Source of the DNA: Acanthochlamys bracteata
Taxonomy: Eukaryota; Streptophyta; Magnoliopsida; Pandanales; Velloziaceae
NCBI GenBank assembly: GCA_019914995.1
Contig: CM034133.1
Span: 6,014,001-6,078,000 of the forward strand
Length of the DNA stretch: 64,000 nt
Direction of reading: 5' to 3'
The notes under the pieces: model-generated
Seen by the model: only the letters and a program-made list of their open reading frames with translations
Databases searched by the model: none
What the model was told of the DNA's origin: nothing
Shown here: positions 1 to 12,200 of the stretch, piece after piece
How the letters are laid out: every line of letters begins with the position of its first letter
How positions within the stretch are numbered: the first letter of the stretch is position 1
Translations under genes and position numbers: made by a program

Positions 1-3000
1 GAAAAATCACAAACCGTTCATGTCAATTTCTAAGTGAATGCTTAATATCACGGTAGTCAAAAGTGATAATGCATTCTTGGGTATGTTGCATCAGGTAGCT
101 ACCGTGCACATGTACTATGGAATAAAGCCTTTATTTTGGTTATAAATAACATAATATCCATACTATCTTGATTACACTAGTGGAACTTATCCTTCTAAAA
201 GTTTCCCGCAGCAGTGCAGAAAGCATATTGCCTTAAAGCATGTATTTATTTATGAGCGTGTTGAGTATTGCTTTAAATTTTGCTTATTTGAAAATTCACT
301 TACGCATACTCTTACAAAACCTTTGCCTCTCGATTTGCTTTTTACAAATACCTAGCGATTATTCATCTTCTTCCCACGGCAGAACCAATACTCATATTCT
401 TCGTGGCTGCTCCGTCGCATATCTAGCCAAAGGACAACGAAATTTTTGGTTCAAACTGCCAAACGAAGGAGAAACTAGTGTTGGCGAAAGATGCCTTTTG
501 AACAAAGTATTAGCCAACTACTGCAAAAATCATTCGTTATCATGCTTTCTCCAATCAGGATGAAATATATCAGATTAGATATCCAAGAGAATTTTGAGTT
601 CTAAGGGTGGGAACGCATGTAAGACTGGCCGGAGATCTATTACAAGGATACGGTTCATTGGTTATACGCCTTACACAATGTCCACCTTCTCTACAGTGAT
701 GTATGGTACGAGAATATATATCAATTACAGAAACCTGTTTATAATGGTGAAGGTGCCATAGTATGGGATTTTGAGATTTTGTATTGATCAAAATTAATAA
801 CATGAATTGGGCGCTTGATACAAACTATGGCACACGAAAGAGATTCAATCCCCGGCACATCTACCTTTGTTCTTTTGTGTGCTTCTTCATAGTTAGCCGA
901 TATTATGTAAAGAAAATTTAGCCAAGCTTATATATTTAGTTTTGACTATTACGTTCTATTGATATTGATTGAGCACCTATATTTGTACCTAATAGCGTCA
1001 AATGTCGTCATATAGTGAGTGTGGCTTAAGGTAGGAATAAGTATATATTATATGCTCTTTTTGTGACAGACATTTTGTTGCAGTTACGTGTGTCTGTGTG
1101 CAAGTACAATGACACAAACAGTCGTAACTTTTGCGTGATGAATTCAAAGTTCATCAATGGACTATATGGAACTGACGAAGAGATTGACGAGAATTTTGAT
1201 GAACTAGTGTATGAGGATGCACTAGCAGCCTAATAAGAAGCTATTGCTCAACAAGACACAAATACTAGGACAGCAAGCTCAGTCCAATGAACCAGCACCA
1301 ATCAATTGGACAGCCATTGTAACTGCTTCTCCATATATGGTACGGGTAACGGTTTGGTCACTAAACGACCTCAAGAACAAGATAACCAAGCTGAAAGTGA
1401 AACTTCGGACCCTTGAGGACATTTCCTAGATATGTTTAGGGAGATGCATTTACAGTTAAAGAAGTTGGATCAAATAAATGAGTATCAAAGCTCTTGTCAA
1501 TGAAACTTACGGAATATGTTAACTTGAAATGGTAATACAAATTTAGAACTAAATTGTTCACTATTTACAATTAAGGCACCTAAAAAGTAGCAATCAATCG
1601 TTTATAAGGTTGTTTCCGCAAAACATATTGTGAACACTAATAATCGACACCAAAAATATTTTCACATAAAACGTCAACAAAGCAAATACAAGTGCTAAAA
1701 GATGCAAATCAGACAGCACTTCAAGGATTCTTATGTTGTTCAGCACTGCATTACCAACATCCACGCCAAATTTTGAAACCTCAAATGAAATCCACTAACG
1801 TTAGTCTAATTTAGCATTGCCGAGAGTTAACGTTTCACAACACACCTTCACCTCAAGCCAAGTCTCCTCGCAAGGAAATCTCACCACATCCTCCTACACA
1901 TCCCAAAGTGCATCTAGCTGCAACGTGGTCGCCATCGCAATGGGTTTACCACAAATCGGCTGTCCCACACTTAGGCTAGCTAACTACGAACTCGCAAGTT
2001 CTTCAATAACTTTCTCTCAATATTACAAATTGAATCCGTGGATTCGCACAAGCGATCTCCCTTATAACAAGATCTATTCTCATTACACGAAAGCTCAAGG
2101 GTATCCCACAAAATAAAAGAGAACGGAATTCTCAATGTAAATACTTACCGTAAAGCTCACGTTTTTGAAGATGCTCTTTTTCTTATACAGCAATATTTTT
2201 AACTCGATTGATCAATGTGTTATGTTGTATGTTACTGCCATCATTGCTACAATTATATAGCTATATCTCGTCCCAATGTTGGGATCAGGTTTGCAGCAAT
2301 GAACCAATCTTCCAAAGGCTGGGAAGAATGCATGGGAAAGATCAAGTGAAAATAGTTAGTTTGATATTCTCACCTATAAATTTTTTATTCTGTAATTTTT
2401 CTATGATTTCTTCGCTTTGCTAGAAATTGCTTGCTGACGTGGATGTCTTCTTCTAAGTCTTTAGAAACCCTCTTCGATTTTTGAAATGAAATAAGATCTT
2501 AATTGAAGTTGCAAATTCATTCAATACTTCAAACTGTATGCTGGAGTTTTAACATCATGTCATTCAATTTTTGTACCTGATTATTTAGCCTATATACCAC
2601 ACAGATATTTTGCTAATATTCGTGGGGTTTGTCTAATAATCTAGCTCCTCAACCCTTCTTGTGAACCATTAGATTCCTAAATTAATAATCTGAATTTAAT
2701 GATAATTTAAATTTGGAATTTGTTTTGCGAGTTCTTTTTAATTGCTGTATTATCTTTTTATCTTGGCTATGGGGAAACTTTGAGTGCCACGACTCTATTT
2801 GTACCGATCTTGGATGTAATTATCAGCTCCTAATGAAAACAATTTCGAAGCACAAAACCTACAGCTTGGATTAACATTATCATTTGGTATACCAATATCC
2901 GTGCTCGTGGAGGGCAACTGGATGATTTTCTCTAAAGTGCAACAGCATCGACATTTATCATTTTGATTTTCTAGACTAAAGCGGTTAGTCTTTGTTGATA

Positions 3001-3459
3001 AAGGTTCGTTCTGATACGCATTTTAGGATCGGATCCCGAACTATAATGTTAAAGATAACTGTTTATAGAAGTGGGTTAGAAATAAATAAAAATTAGTACG
3101 GATATATAATAGAAACAAAAAAGAGGTACTATATGCCAAACAAATACAAAAAGGCAATTACGAAATGAATTGACGTATCGAGTGTTTCTATCTATATACC
3201 ATCCAAATTGCAAAAATACAAATAAAGTCAATAAAATGCCAAATTAAAATAAAAAGATAACATTAAGTATACGAAATAGGTATCAAGTAAACATAATCTT
3301 TTAGTTTGGTATTGTTTCGAACAAAGAAACTTTTATATTGGTTTGTTTGAAGAGTATTTTTAAATATTTACAGTTATAAAACAGCTTGTTTTGTTTTGTC
3401 CAAAACGATATGCATGTTGTATATGCGGATGCCGACTTTACTGAATGCAAACTAAAAAC
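1..3459. repeat. Array unit A (long type)
   Basis: This is a long unit that includes the roughly 1-kb 3' segment (about 2424-3459) absent from short units. It carries a 107-codon ORF at 240-563 that reappears, slightly changed, in units C and F. It differs from its neighbours at many single bases. For example, it reads gcctaataag near 1230 where other units read gcctagcaag. No homology to a known family is recognised. Confidence 0.8.
240..563 (+). pseudogene. Recurrent ~105-codon ORF of the array, copy in unit A
   Basis: A 107-codon frame, with equivalents at 7056-7373 (unit C) and 15105-15422 (unit F). Shared stretches include TNTHI, a CSVAYL segment followed by KGQRNF, and GETSVG. Units B, D and E carry the same DNA but with stops, start loss or a frameshift. 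The N-terminal part is hydrophobic, and no domain is recognised. Because the units are recent duplicates, the shared openness may be inherited rather than selected. I consider it unlikely to be a protein gene. Confidence 0.15.
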
Positions 3460-6400
3460 AAAAATCACAAACCGTTCATGTCAATTTCTAAGTGAATGCT
3501 TAATACCATGGTAGTCAAAAGTGATAATCCGTTCTTGTGTATGTTGCAGCAGTTAGTTACCATGCACATACGCTTATAAATTAAATCTATTTATTTTGGT
3601 AATAAATTACATAATATCCTTACTAGTCGTGATTACACTAGTGGAACTTATCTTTCTAAAAATTCCCTTCAGCATCAGTCAACAAAGCAAATAGCCTTAA
3701 ATCATCTATTCATTCATGAGCGTGTTGAGTATTCCTTTAAACTTTGCTTATCGAAAATTTACTTACAGATATTTTTACAAAACCTTTGCCTCTCGATTTG
3801 CTTTTTACAAATATCTAGCTGTTTTCCATCTTCTTCCCACAGCAGAACCAATACTCATATTCTTCTTGGCTGCTCCGTTGCATATCTAACCAAAAATACA
3901 ACGAAATTTTTTATTCAAATTACCAAACAAAGGAGAAACTAGTGTTGGTGAAAGATGCCTTTGTAGCAGACTGTTAGCCAACCACAGCAAAAACAATCAA
4001 TTACCATACTTTCTACAACCACATAAAAATGATGACTTTGCCTATATCAGATTAGATGTCCAAGAGAATTTGAGTTCTAAGGGCGGAAACGTATGTAAGA
4101 TTGACCGGATATCTATTATGAGAATGCGGTTCATAGCTTCTACGCCTTACACATTCTCTACCTTATGTACAGTGATGTATAGTACGAAAATACATATCAA
4201 TTGCATCACCTTGAGTATACCGTTGAAGGTGCCTTAGTATGGGATTTTGAGATGTTGTATTGATCAAAATTGATAACATGAATTGGGCGCTAGATACAAA
4301 CTATGGCACACAAAAGAATTTCAATCCCCGGCACATCTACCTTTGTTGTTCTGTGTGCTTCTACATAGTTACCCGATATTATGTAAAGAAAAGTTAGCCA
4401 AACTTATATTTTTTTTTTTGACTATTACGTGCTATTGATATTGATTAAGCACCGATATTTGTACCTCATAGCGTCAAGTGTCGTCATATAGTGAGTGTGG
4501 CTTAAGGTAGGAATAAGTATATATTATGTGCTCTTTTTGTGAAAGAGATTTTGTTGCAGTTACATGTGTCTTTGTGCAATTACATTGACACAAATCGTCG
4601 TAGTTTTTGAATGATGAATTCCAAGTTCATCAATGGAACTGACGAAGAGATTGATGAGAATTTTGATGAACTAGTGTATGAGGATGCACTAGCAGCCTAC
4701 CAAAAAGCTATTGCTCAACAAGACACAACTACTGGGACTGCAAGCTCAGTCCAGTGAACCGGCACCAACATCAATTGGACAGCCATTGTAACTGCTTCTC
4801 CACATATGGTACGGGTAACGTTTTTGATAACTTAAACGATCTCAAGAACAAGATAACCAAGCTGAAAGTAAACCTTCGGGACATTTCCTAGATACGATTA
4901 GGGAGATGCAATTACAGTTAAAAAAGCTGGATCAAATAAATGAGTAACAAAGCTCTTGTCAATGAAACCTACGGAAAATGTTAACTTAAAAAGGTAACAC
5001 AAATTTAGAACTAAACTGTTCACTATTTACAATTAAGGCACCTAAAAATTAGCAATCAGTCGCTTATAAGATTGGTTCCGCAAAACATATTGTGAACACT
5101 AATAATCGACACTAGAAACATTATCACATAAAACGTCAACAATGCAAATACAAGTGCTGAAAGGTGCAAATCAGACAGCAATTCGAGGATTCTTATGTTG
5201 TTCAGCACTGCATTACCAACATCCACACCAAATTTGAAACCTCAAATGAAATCCCCTAACGTTAGTCCAATATAGAATTGCCGAGAGTTAATGTTTCACA
5301 AAACACCTTCACCTCAAGCCAAGTCTCCTCGCAAGGAAATCTCACCACATCCTCCTACACATCCGAACGTGCATCTAGCTGTAACGTGGTCGCCATCGCA
5401 ATGGGTTTACCTCAAATCGGCTGTCCCCACACTTAGGCTAGCTAACTAAGAACTCGTAAGTTTTTCAACAACTTTCTCTCAATATTACAAATTGAATCCG
5501 TGGATTCGCACAAGCGATATCCCATATAACAGGATCTATTCTCATTACACGAAAGCTCAATGGTATCACACAAAGTAAAACAGAACGCGATTCTCTATGT
5601 AAATACTTACCGTAAAGCTCACGTTTTTGAAGATGCTCTTTTTCTTATACAGCAATATTTTTAACTCGATTGATCAATGTGTTATGGTGTATGTTACTGT
5701 CATCATTGCTACAATTATATAACTGTATCTCGTCCCAATGTTGGGATCAGGTTTGCAGCAATGAACCAACCAATCAAAGGATGGGAAGAATGCATGGGGA
5801 AGATCAAGTGAAAATAGCTAGTTTGATATTCTCACCTATAAATTTTTTATTCTCTAATTTTTCTATGATTTCTTCCCTTTGCTAGACATTGCTTGCTGAC
5901 GTGGATGTCTTCTTCTAAGTCTTTGGAAAGCTTCTTCAATTTTTGAAGTGAAATAAGATCTTAATTGAAGTTGCAAATTTATCCAATACTTCAATCCGAA
6001 TGCTGGAGTTTAACATTATGTCATTCAATTTTTGTGCCTGATTATTTAGCCTATCCCACATAGATATTTTGCTAATATTTGTGGAGTTTTGCTAATAATC
6101 TAGCTCCCTAACTCTTCTTGTGAACCATCAGATTCCTAAATTAATAATCTGAATTTAATGATAATTTAAATTTGGAATTTGTTTTGGGAGTTCTTTTTAA
6201 TTGCTGTATTATCTTTTTATCTTCGCTATGGGGAAACTTTGAGTGCCACGACTCTATTTGTACCGATCTTGATGTAATTATCAGCTCCTAATGAAAAAAA
6301 TTTCGAGGCGCAGAACCTACAGCTTGGATTAACATTATCATTTGGTATACCAATATCCGTGCTCGTGGAGGGCAACTGGATGATTTTCTATAAAGTGCAA

Positions 6401-9240
6401 CAGCATCGACATTTATCATTTTGATTTTCTAGACTAAAGCGGTTAGTCTTTGTTGATAAAGATTTGTTCTGATACGCATTTTAGGATCGGATCTCGAACT
6501 ATAGTGTTAAAGATAATAGTTTATAGAAGTAGGTAACAAATACAAAAAGGGAAGTACGTAATGAATTGACGTCTCGAGTTTTTCTATCTATACATCATCC
6601 AAAGGGAAGTATACGAAATAGGTATCAAGTAAACATAATCTTTTAGTTTGGTTTTGTTTCGAACAAAGAAACTTTTAGTTTGGTTTGTTTAAAGAGTATT
6701 TTTAAATATTTGCACTTACGAAAAAGTTTGTTTTGTTTTATCGAAAAGGGTATGCATGTTGTATATGCGGATGCCGAATTTACTGATTGCAAACTAGAAA
6801 GAAAAATCACTAACCGTTCACGTCAATTTCTAAGTGAATGCTTAATATCATGGTAGTCAAAAGTGAAAATCCGTTCTTGTGTATGTTGCAGCAGTTAGTT
6901 ACCATGCACATGTACTATAAATTAAACCTATTTATTTTGGTAATAAATTACATAATATCCTTACTAATCGTGATTACACTAGTGGTACTTATCTTTCTAG
7001 ATATTCCCTTCAGCATCATCAAGAAAGCAAATAGCCTTAAAGCACTTATTTATTCATGTGCGTGTTGAGTATTGCTTTAAGTTTTGCTTATCTAAAAATT
7101 GACTTGCGCATATTATTACAAAACTTTTGCCTCTCGATTTGCTTTTTACAAGTACCTATCTTTTATTCATCTTCTTCCCACGGCAAAACCAATACTCATA
7201 TTCATCGAAGCTGCTCCGTTGCATATCTAACCAAAGGACAACGAAATTTTTTAGTCAAACTACCAAACAAGGCAGAAACTAGTGTTGGTAAAAGATGCCT
7301 TTGGAATAGAGGGTTAGCCAACTACTGTAAAATTCAATCATTACCATACTTTCTCCAACCACATCAAATATGATGAGTTCGCCTATATCAGATTAGATGT
7401 CCAAGAGAATTTTGAGTTCTAAAGGTGGAAACGTATGTAAGATTGACCGGATATCTATGAGAATGCGGTTCATAGCTTCTACGCCTTACACATTGTCTAC
7501 CTTCTGCACAGTGACGTATAGTACGAAAATACATATCAATTGCAGCAACTTGTGTATACCGTTGAAGGTGCCTTAGTATGGGATTTCAGATGGTGTATTG
7601 ATAAAAATTGATAATATTAATTGTGCACTAGATACAAACTATGCCACACGAAAGAAACTCAATCCCCAGCACATCTACATTTGTTGTTCTTTGTGCTTCT
7701 ACATAGTTAGCCGATATTATGTAAAGAAAAGTTAGCCAAACTTTATTTATAGTTTTGACTATTACGTGCTATTGATATTGATTGAGCACCTATACTTGTA
7801 CCTCAATAGCGCCAAGCGTCGTCATATAGTGATTGTGGCTTAAGGTCGGAATAAGTATATATTATATGCTCTTTTTGTGACAGAGATTTTGTTCCAGCTA
7901 CGTGTATCTTTGTGCAAATACAATGACACAAACCGTCGTAAGTTTTGAATGTTGAATTCAAAATTCATCAATGAATTATATGGAACCGACGAAGAGATTG
8001 ATGACAATTTTGATGAACTAGTGTAGGAGGATGCACTAGCAGCCTAGCAAGAAGCTATTGCTCAACAAGACCCAAATAATGCGACAGCACGCTCAGTCCA
8101 GTGAACCAACACCAACATCAATTGGACAGCCATTATAACTATTTCTCCACATATGGTACGGGTAACCTTTTAATCACTTAAAGGACCTCAAGAACAAGAT
8201 AACCAAGTTGAAAGTGAAACTTCGGACCCTTGAGGACATTGCCTAAATATGTTTAGGGAGATGCATTTACAGATAAAGAAGCTGGATCAAAAAAATGAGT
8301 AGCAAAGCTCTTGTAAATGAAACCTACGGAATATGTTAACTTAAAAAGGTAATACAAATTTAGAACAAAACTGTTCACTATTTACAAAAACGGAACCTAA
8401 AAATTAGCAATCAGTCGTTTATAAGATTGTTTCAGCAAAGAATATTGTGAGCACTAATAATCGACACTAGAAATATTATCACATAAAACGTTAACAAAGC
8501 AAATACAAATGCTAAGAGATGCAAATCAGACAGCATTTCAAGGAATCTTTTGTTGTTCATCACTGCATTACCAACAATAACATCAATTTTGAAACGTCAA
8601 ATGAAATCCACTAAAGTTAGTCCAATATAGAATCGCCGAGAGTTAATGTTTCACAAAAGACCTTCACCTCAAGCCAAGTCTCCTCGCAAGGAAATCTCAC
8701 CACATCCTCCTACACATCCCAAAGTGCATCTACTTGCAACATGGTCGCCTTCGCGATGGCTTTACCACAAATCGGCTGTCCCCACAGTTAGGCTAGCTAA
8801 CTAAGAACTCGCAAGTTCTTCGACAATCTTCTCTCAATGTTATAAATTGAATCCGTGGTTTCGCACAAGCGGTCTCCCTTATAAAAAGATCTATTCTCAT
8901 TACATGAAAGCTCAAAGGTATCATACAAAATAACAGAGAACGGAATTCTCAATGTAAATACTTACCGTAAAGCTCACAATTTTGAACATGCTCTTTTTCT
9001 TATACAGCAATATTTTTAACTCGATTGATCAATGTATTATGGCGTATAGTACTGTCATCACTCCTGCACTTATATAGCGATATCTGGTCCCAATGTCGGG
9101 ATCAAGTTTGCAGCAATGAACCAATTTTCCAAAGAATGTTAAGAATGCGTGGGGAAGATCAAGAGAATATAGCTAGTTTGATATCCTCCACCCACAAATT
9201 TTTATTCTCTAACTTTTCTATAATTTCTTCCCTTTGCTAG
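3460..9240. repeat. Array higher-order repeat 1: units B (long) and C (short)
   Basis: Unit B (3460-6800) is long and unit C (6801-9240) is short. Diagnostic variants pair B with D and C with E. B has attggttccgcaaaacat near 5070 and a Thr-Thr-Thr-Gly-coding stretch near 4725, both shared with D. C has caaagaatattgtgagcac near 8435, shared with E. Unit C ends at gctag and then joins atcaaac, leaving out the end of one unit and the first 0.1 kb of the next. The total is 5781 bp, against 5725 bp for the next pair. Confidence 0.75.
4611..4757 (+). other. Short acidic ORF (48 codons), open only in unit B
   Basis: The frame starts at one of two adjacent ATGs (4611, 4614). It contains the acidic run TDEEIDENFDELVYEDALAA, then a Gln-rich stretch, and ends at a TGA at 4755-4757. 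In units C, D, E and F the codon after the Ala-Ala pair is TAG, and in A it is TAA, where B has TAC. Composition and codon pattern look like a former exon, but I do not recognise a family and see no conserved splice sites. It may be a relic of the sequence from which the array unit arose. Confidence 0.2.
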
Positions 9241-12200
9241 ATCAAACCTTTTTGTTTTTGTTATAAATTACATAATAACCTTACTATCGTGGTTACACTA
9301 GTGGAACTTATCTTTCTAAAAATTCCCTTCAGCATCAGTCCAGAAAACATATAGCCTTAACGCATGTATTTTTTCATGAGCATGCTGAGTATTGCTTTAA
9401 ATTTTGCTTATCTGAAAATTTACTTACGGATATTTTTATAAAACCTTTGCCTCTCGATTTGCTTTTTACAAATACCTAGCTATTATTCATCTTCTTCCCA
9501 CGGCAGAACCAATACTCGTATTCTTCGTGGCTGCTCCGTTGCATATCTAACCAAAGGACAACGAAACTTTTTAGTCAAACTACCAAACAAAGGAGAAACT
9601 AGTGTTGGTGAAGGATGCCTTTGGAATAGACTGTTAGCCAACTACTACAAAAATCAATCATTACCATACTTTCTCCAACCACATCAAATACGATGACTTC
9701 GCCTATATCAATTAGATGTCCAAGAGAATTTTGAGTTCTAAAGGGGGAAACGTATGAAAGGTTGACCGGATATCTATTATGAGAATGCGGTTCATAACTT
9801 CTACGCCTTACACATTCTCTACCTTCTGCACAGTGATTTATAGTACGAAAATATCAATTGCAGTAACTTGTGTATACTGTTGAAGGTGCCTTAGTATGGG
9901 GATTTTGAGATGGTGTATTGATCAAAATTGATAATATTAATTGTGCGCTAGATACAAACTATGGCACACAAAAGAAATTCAATCCCCGGCACATCTACCT
10001 TTGTTGTTCCATGTGCTTCTACATAGTTAGCCAATATTATGTAAAGAAGAGTTAGGCCAACTTATATTTCTAGTTTTGACTATTACGTGCTATTGATATT
10101 GATTGAGCACCTATACTTGTACCTCAATAGAAACCGTCGTCATATAGTGATCGTGGCTTAAGGTAGGAATAAGTATATATTATATGCTCTTTTTGTGACA
10201 GAGATTTCGTCGTAGTTACGTGTGTCTTTGTGCAAGTACAATGATACAAACTGTTGTAACTTTTGCTTGTTGAATTCAAAATTCATCAATGGATTATATG
10301 GAATCGACTAAGAGATTGATGAGAATTTTGATGAACTAGAGTATGAGGATGCACTAGCAGCCTAGCAAAAAGCTATTGCTCAACAAGACACAACTACTGG
10401 GACTGCAAGCTCAGTCCAGTGAACCAGCACCAACATCAATTGGACAGCCATTGTAACTGCTTCTCCACATATGGTACGGGTAACGTTTTGATCACTTAAA
10501 CTACCTCAAGAACAAGATAACCAAGCTGAAAGTGAAACTTCGGACCCTTGAGGACATTTCCTAGATATGTTTAGGGAGATGCATTTACAGTTAAAAAAGC
10601 TGGATCAAATAAATGAGTAAGAAAGCTCTTGTCAACGAAACGTATGGAATATGTTAGCCTAAATAGGTAAAACAAATTTAGAACTAAACTATTCACTATT
10701 TACAATTAAGGCACCTAAAAATTAGCAATCAGTCGCTTATAAGATTGGTTCCGCAAAACATATTGTGAACACAAATAATCGACACCAGAAACATTATCAC
10801 ATAAAATGTCAACAAAGCAAATACAAGTGCTAAAAGATGCAAATCAGACAGCAATTCGAGGATTCTTATGTTGTTCAGCACTGCATTACCAACATCCACA
10901 CCAAATTTGAAACCTCAAATGAAATCCACTAACGTTAGTCTAATATAGAATTGCCGAGAGTTAATGTTTCACAAAACACCTTCACCTCAAGCCAAGTCTC
11001 CTTGCAAGGAAATCTCACCACATCCTCCTACACATCCCAAAGTGCATCTAGCTGTAACGTGGTGGCCATCGCAATGGGTTTACCTCAAATCGGCTGTCCT
11101 CACACTTAGGCTAGCTAACTAAGAACTCGCAAGTTCTTCAACAACTTTCTCTCAATATTACAAATTGAATCCGTGGATTTGCACAAGCAATCTCCCTTAT
11201 AACAAGATCTATTCTCATTAAACGAAAGCTCAAGGGTATCGCACAAAATAAAAGAGAACGGAATTCTCAATGTAAATACTTACTGTAAAGCTCACGTTTT
11301 TGAAGATGCTCTTTTTATTATACAGCAATATTTTTAACTCGATTGATCAATGTGTTATGGTGTATGTTATTGTCATCATTGCTACAATAATATAGCTATA
11401 TCTTGTCCCAATGTTGGGATCAGGTTTGCAGCAATGAACCAATCTTCCAAAGGCTGGGAAGAATGCATGGGGAAGATCAAGTGAAAATAGCTAGTTTGAC
11501 ATTCTCACCCACAAATTTTTTATTCTCTAATTTTTCTATAATTTCTTTCCTTTGCTAGACATTGGTTGCTGACGTGGATGTCTTCTTCTAAGTCTTTGGA
11601 AAGCCTCTTTGATTTTTGAAATGAAATAAGATCTTAATTGATGTTGTTCATTCAATGCTTCAAACTGTATGCTGAAGTTTTAACATCATGTCATTCAATT
11701 TTTGTGCCTGATTATTTAGCCTATCCGACACAGATATTTTGTTAATATTTGTGGTGTTTTTGCTAACAATCTAGCTCCCCAACCCTTCTTCTGAACCATC
11801 AGATTCCTAAATTAATAAACTGAATTTAATGATAATTTAAATTTGAAATTTGTTTTCTGAGTTCCTTTTAATTGCTGTATTATCTTTTTATCTTCGCTAT
11901 GGGAAAACTTTGAGTGCCACGACTCTATTTGTACCGATCTTGGATGTAATTACTAATTAAAAAAATTTCAAAGTATAGAACCTACAGCTTGGATTAACAT
12001 TATCATTTGGTATTCCAATATCCGTACTCGTGGAGAGCAACTTGATGATTTTCTCTAAAGTGCAACAGCATCGACAATTATCATTTTGATCTTCTCTACT
12101 GAAGCGGTTAGTCTTTGTTGATAAAGATTCGTTCTGATACGCATTTTAGGATCGGATCCCGAACTATAATGTTAAAGATAACAGTTTATAGAAGTAGGTA

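Noticed and set aside
570-803. Minus-strand 77-codon frame in unit A
   Set aside because: It is not kept in the other array units, and no domain is seen; it is a chance frame in the repeat.
2208-2423. 71-codon plus-strand frame repeated in units A, B and C (also 5670-5885, 9025-9240)
   Set aside because: It recurs only because the DNA is duplicated. Substitutions fall freely on conserved and variable residues, and other units break it.
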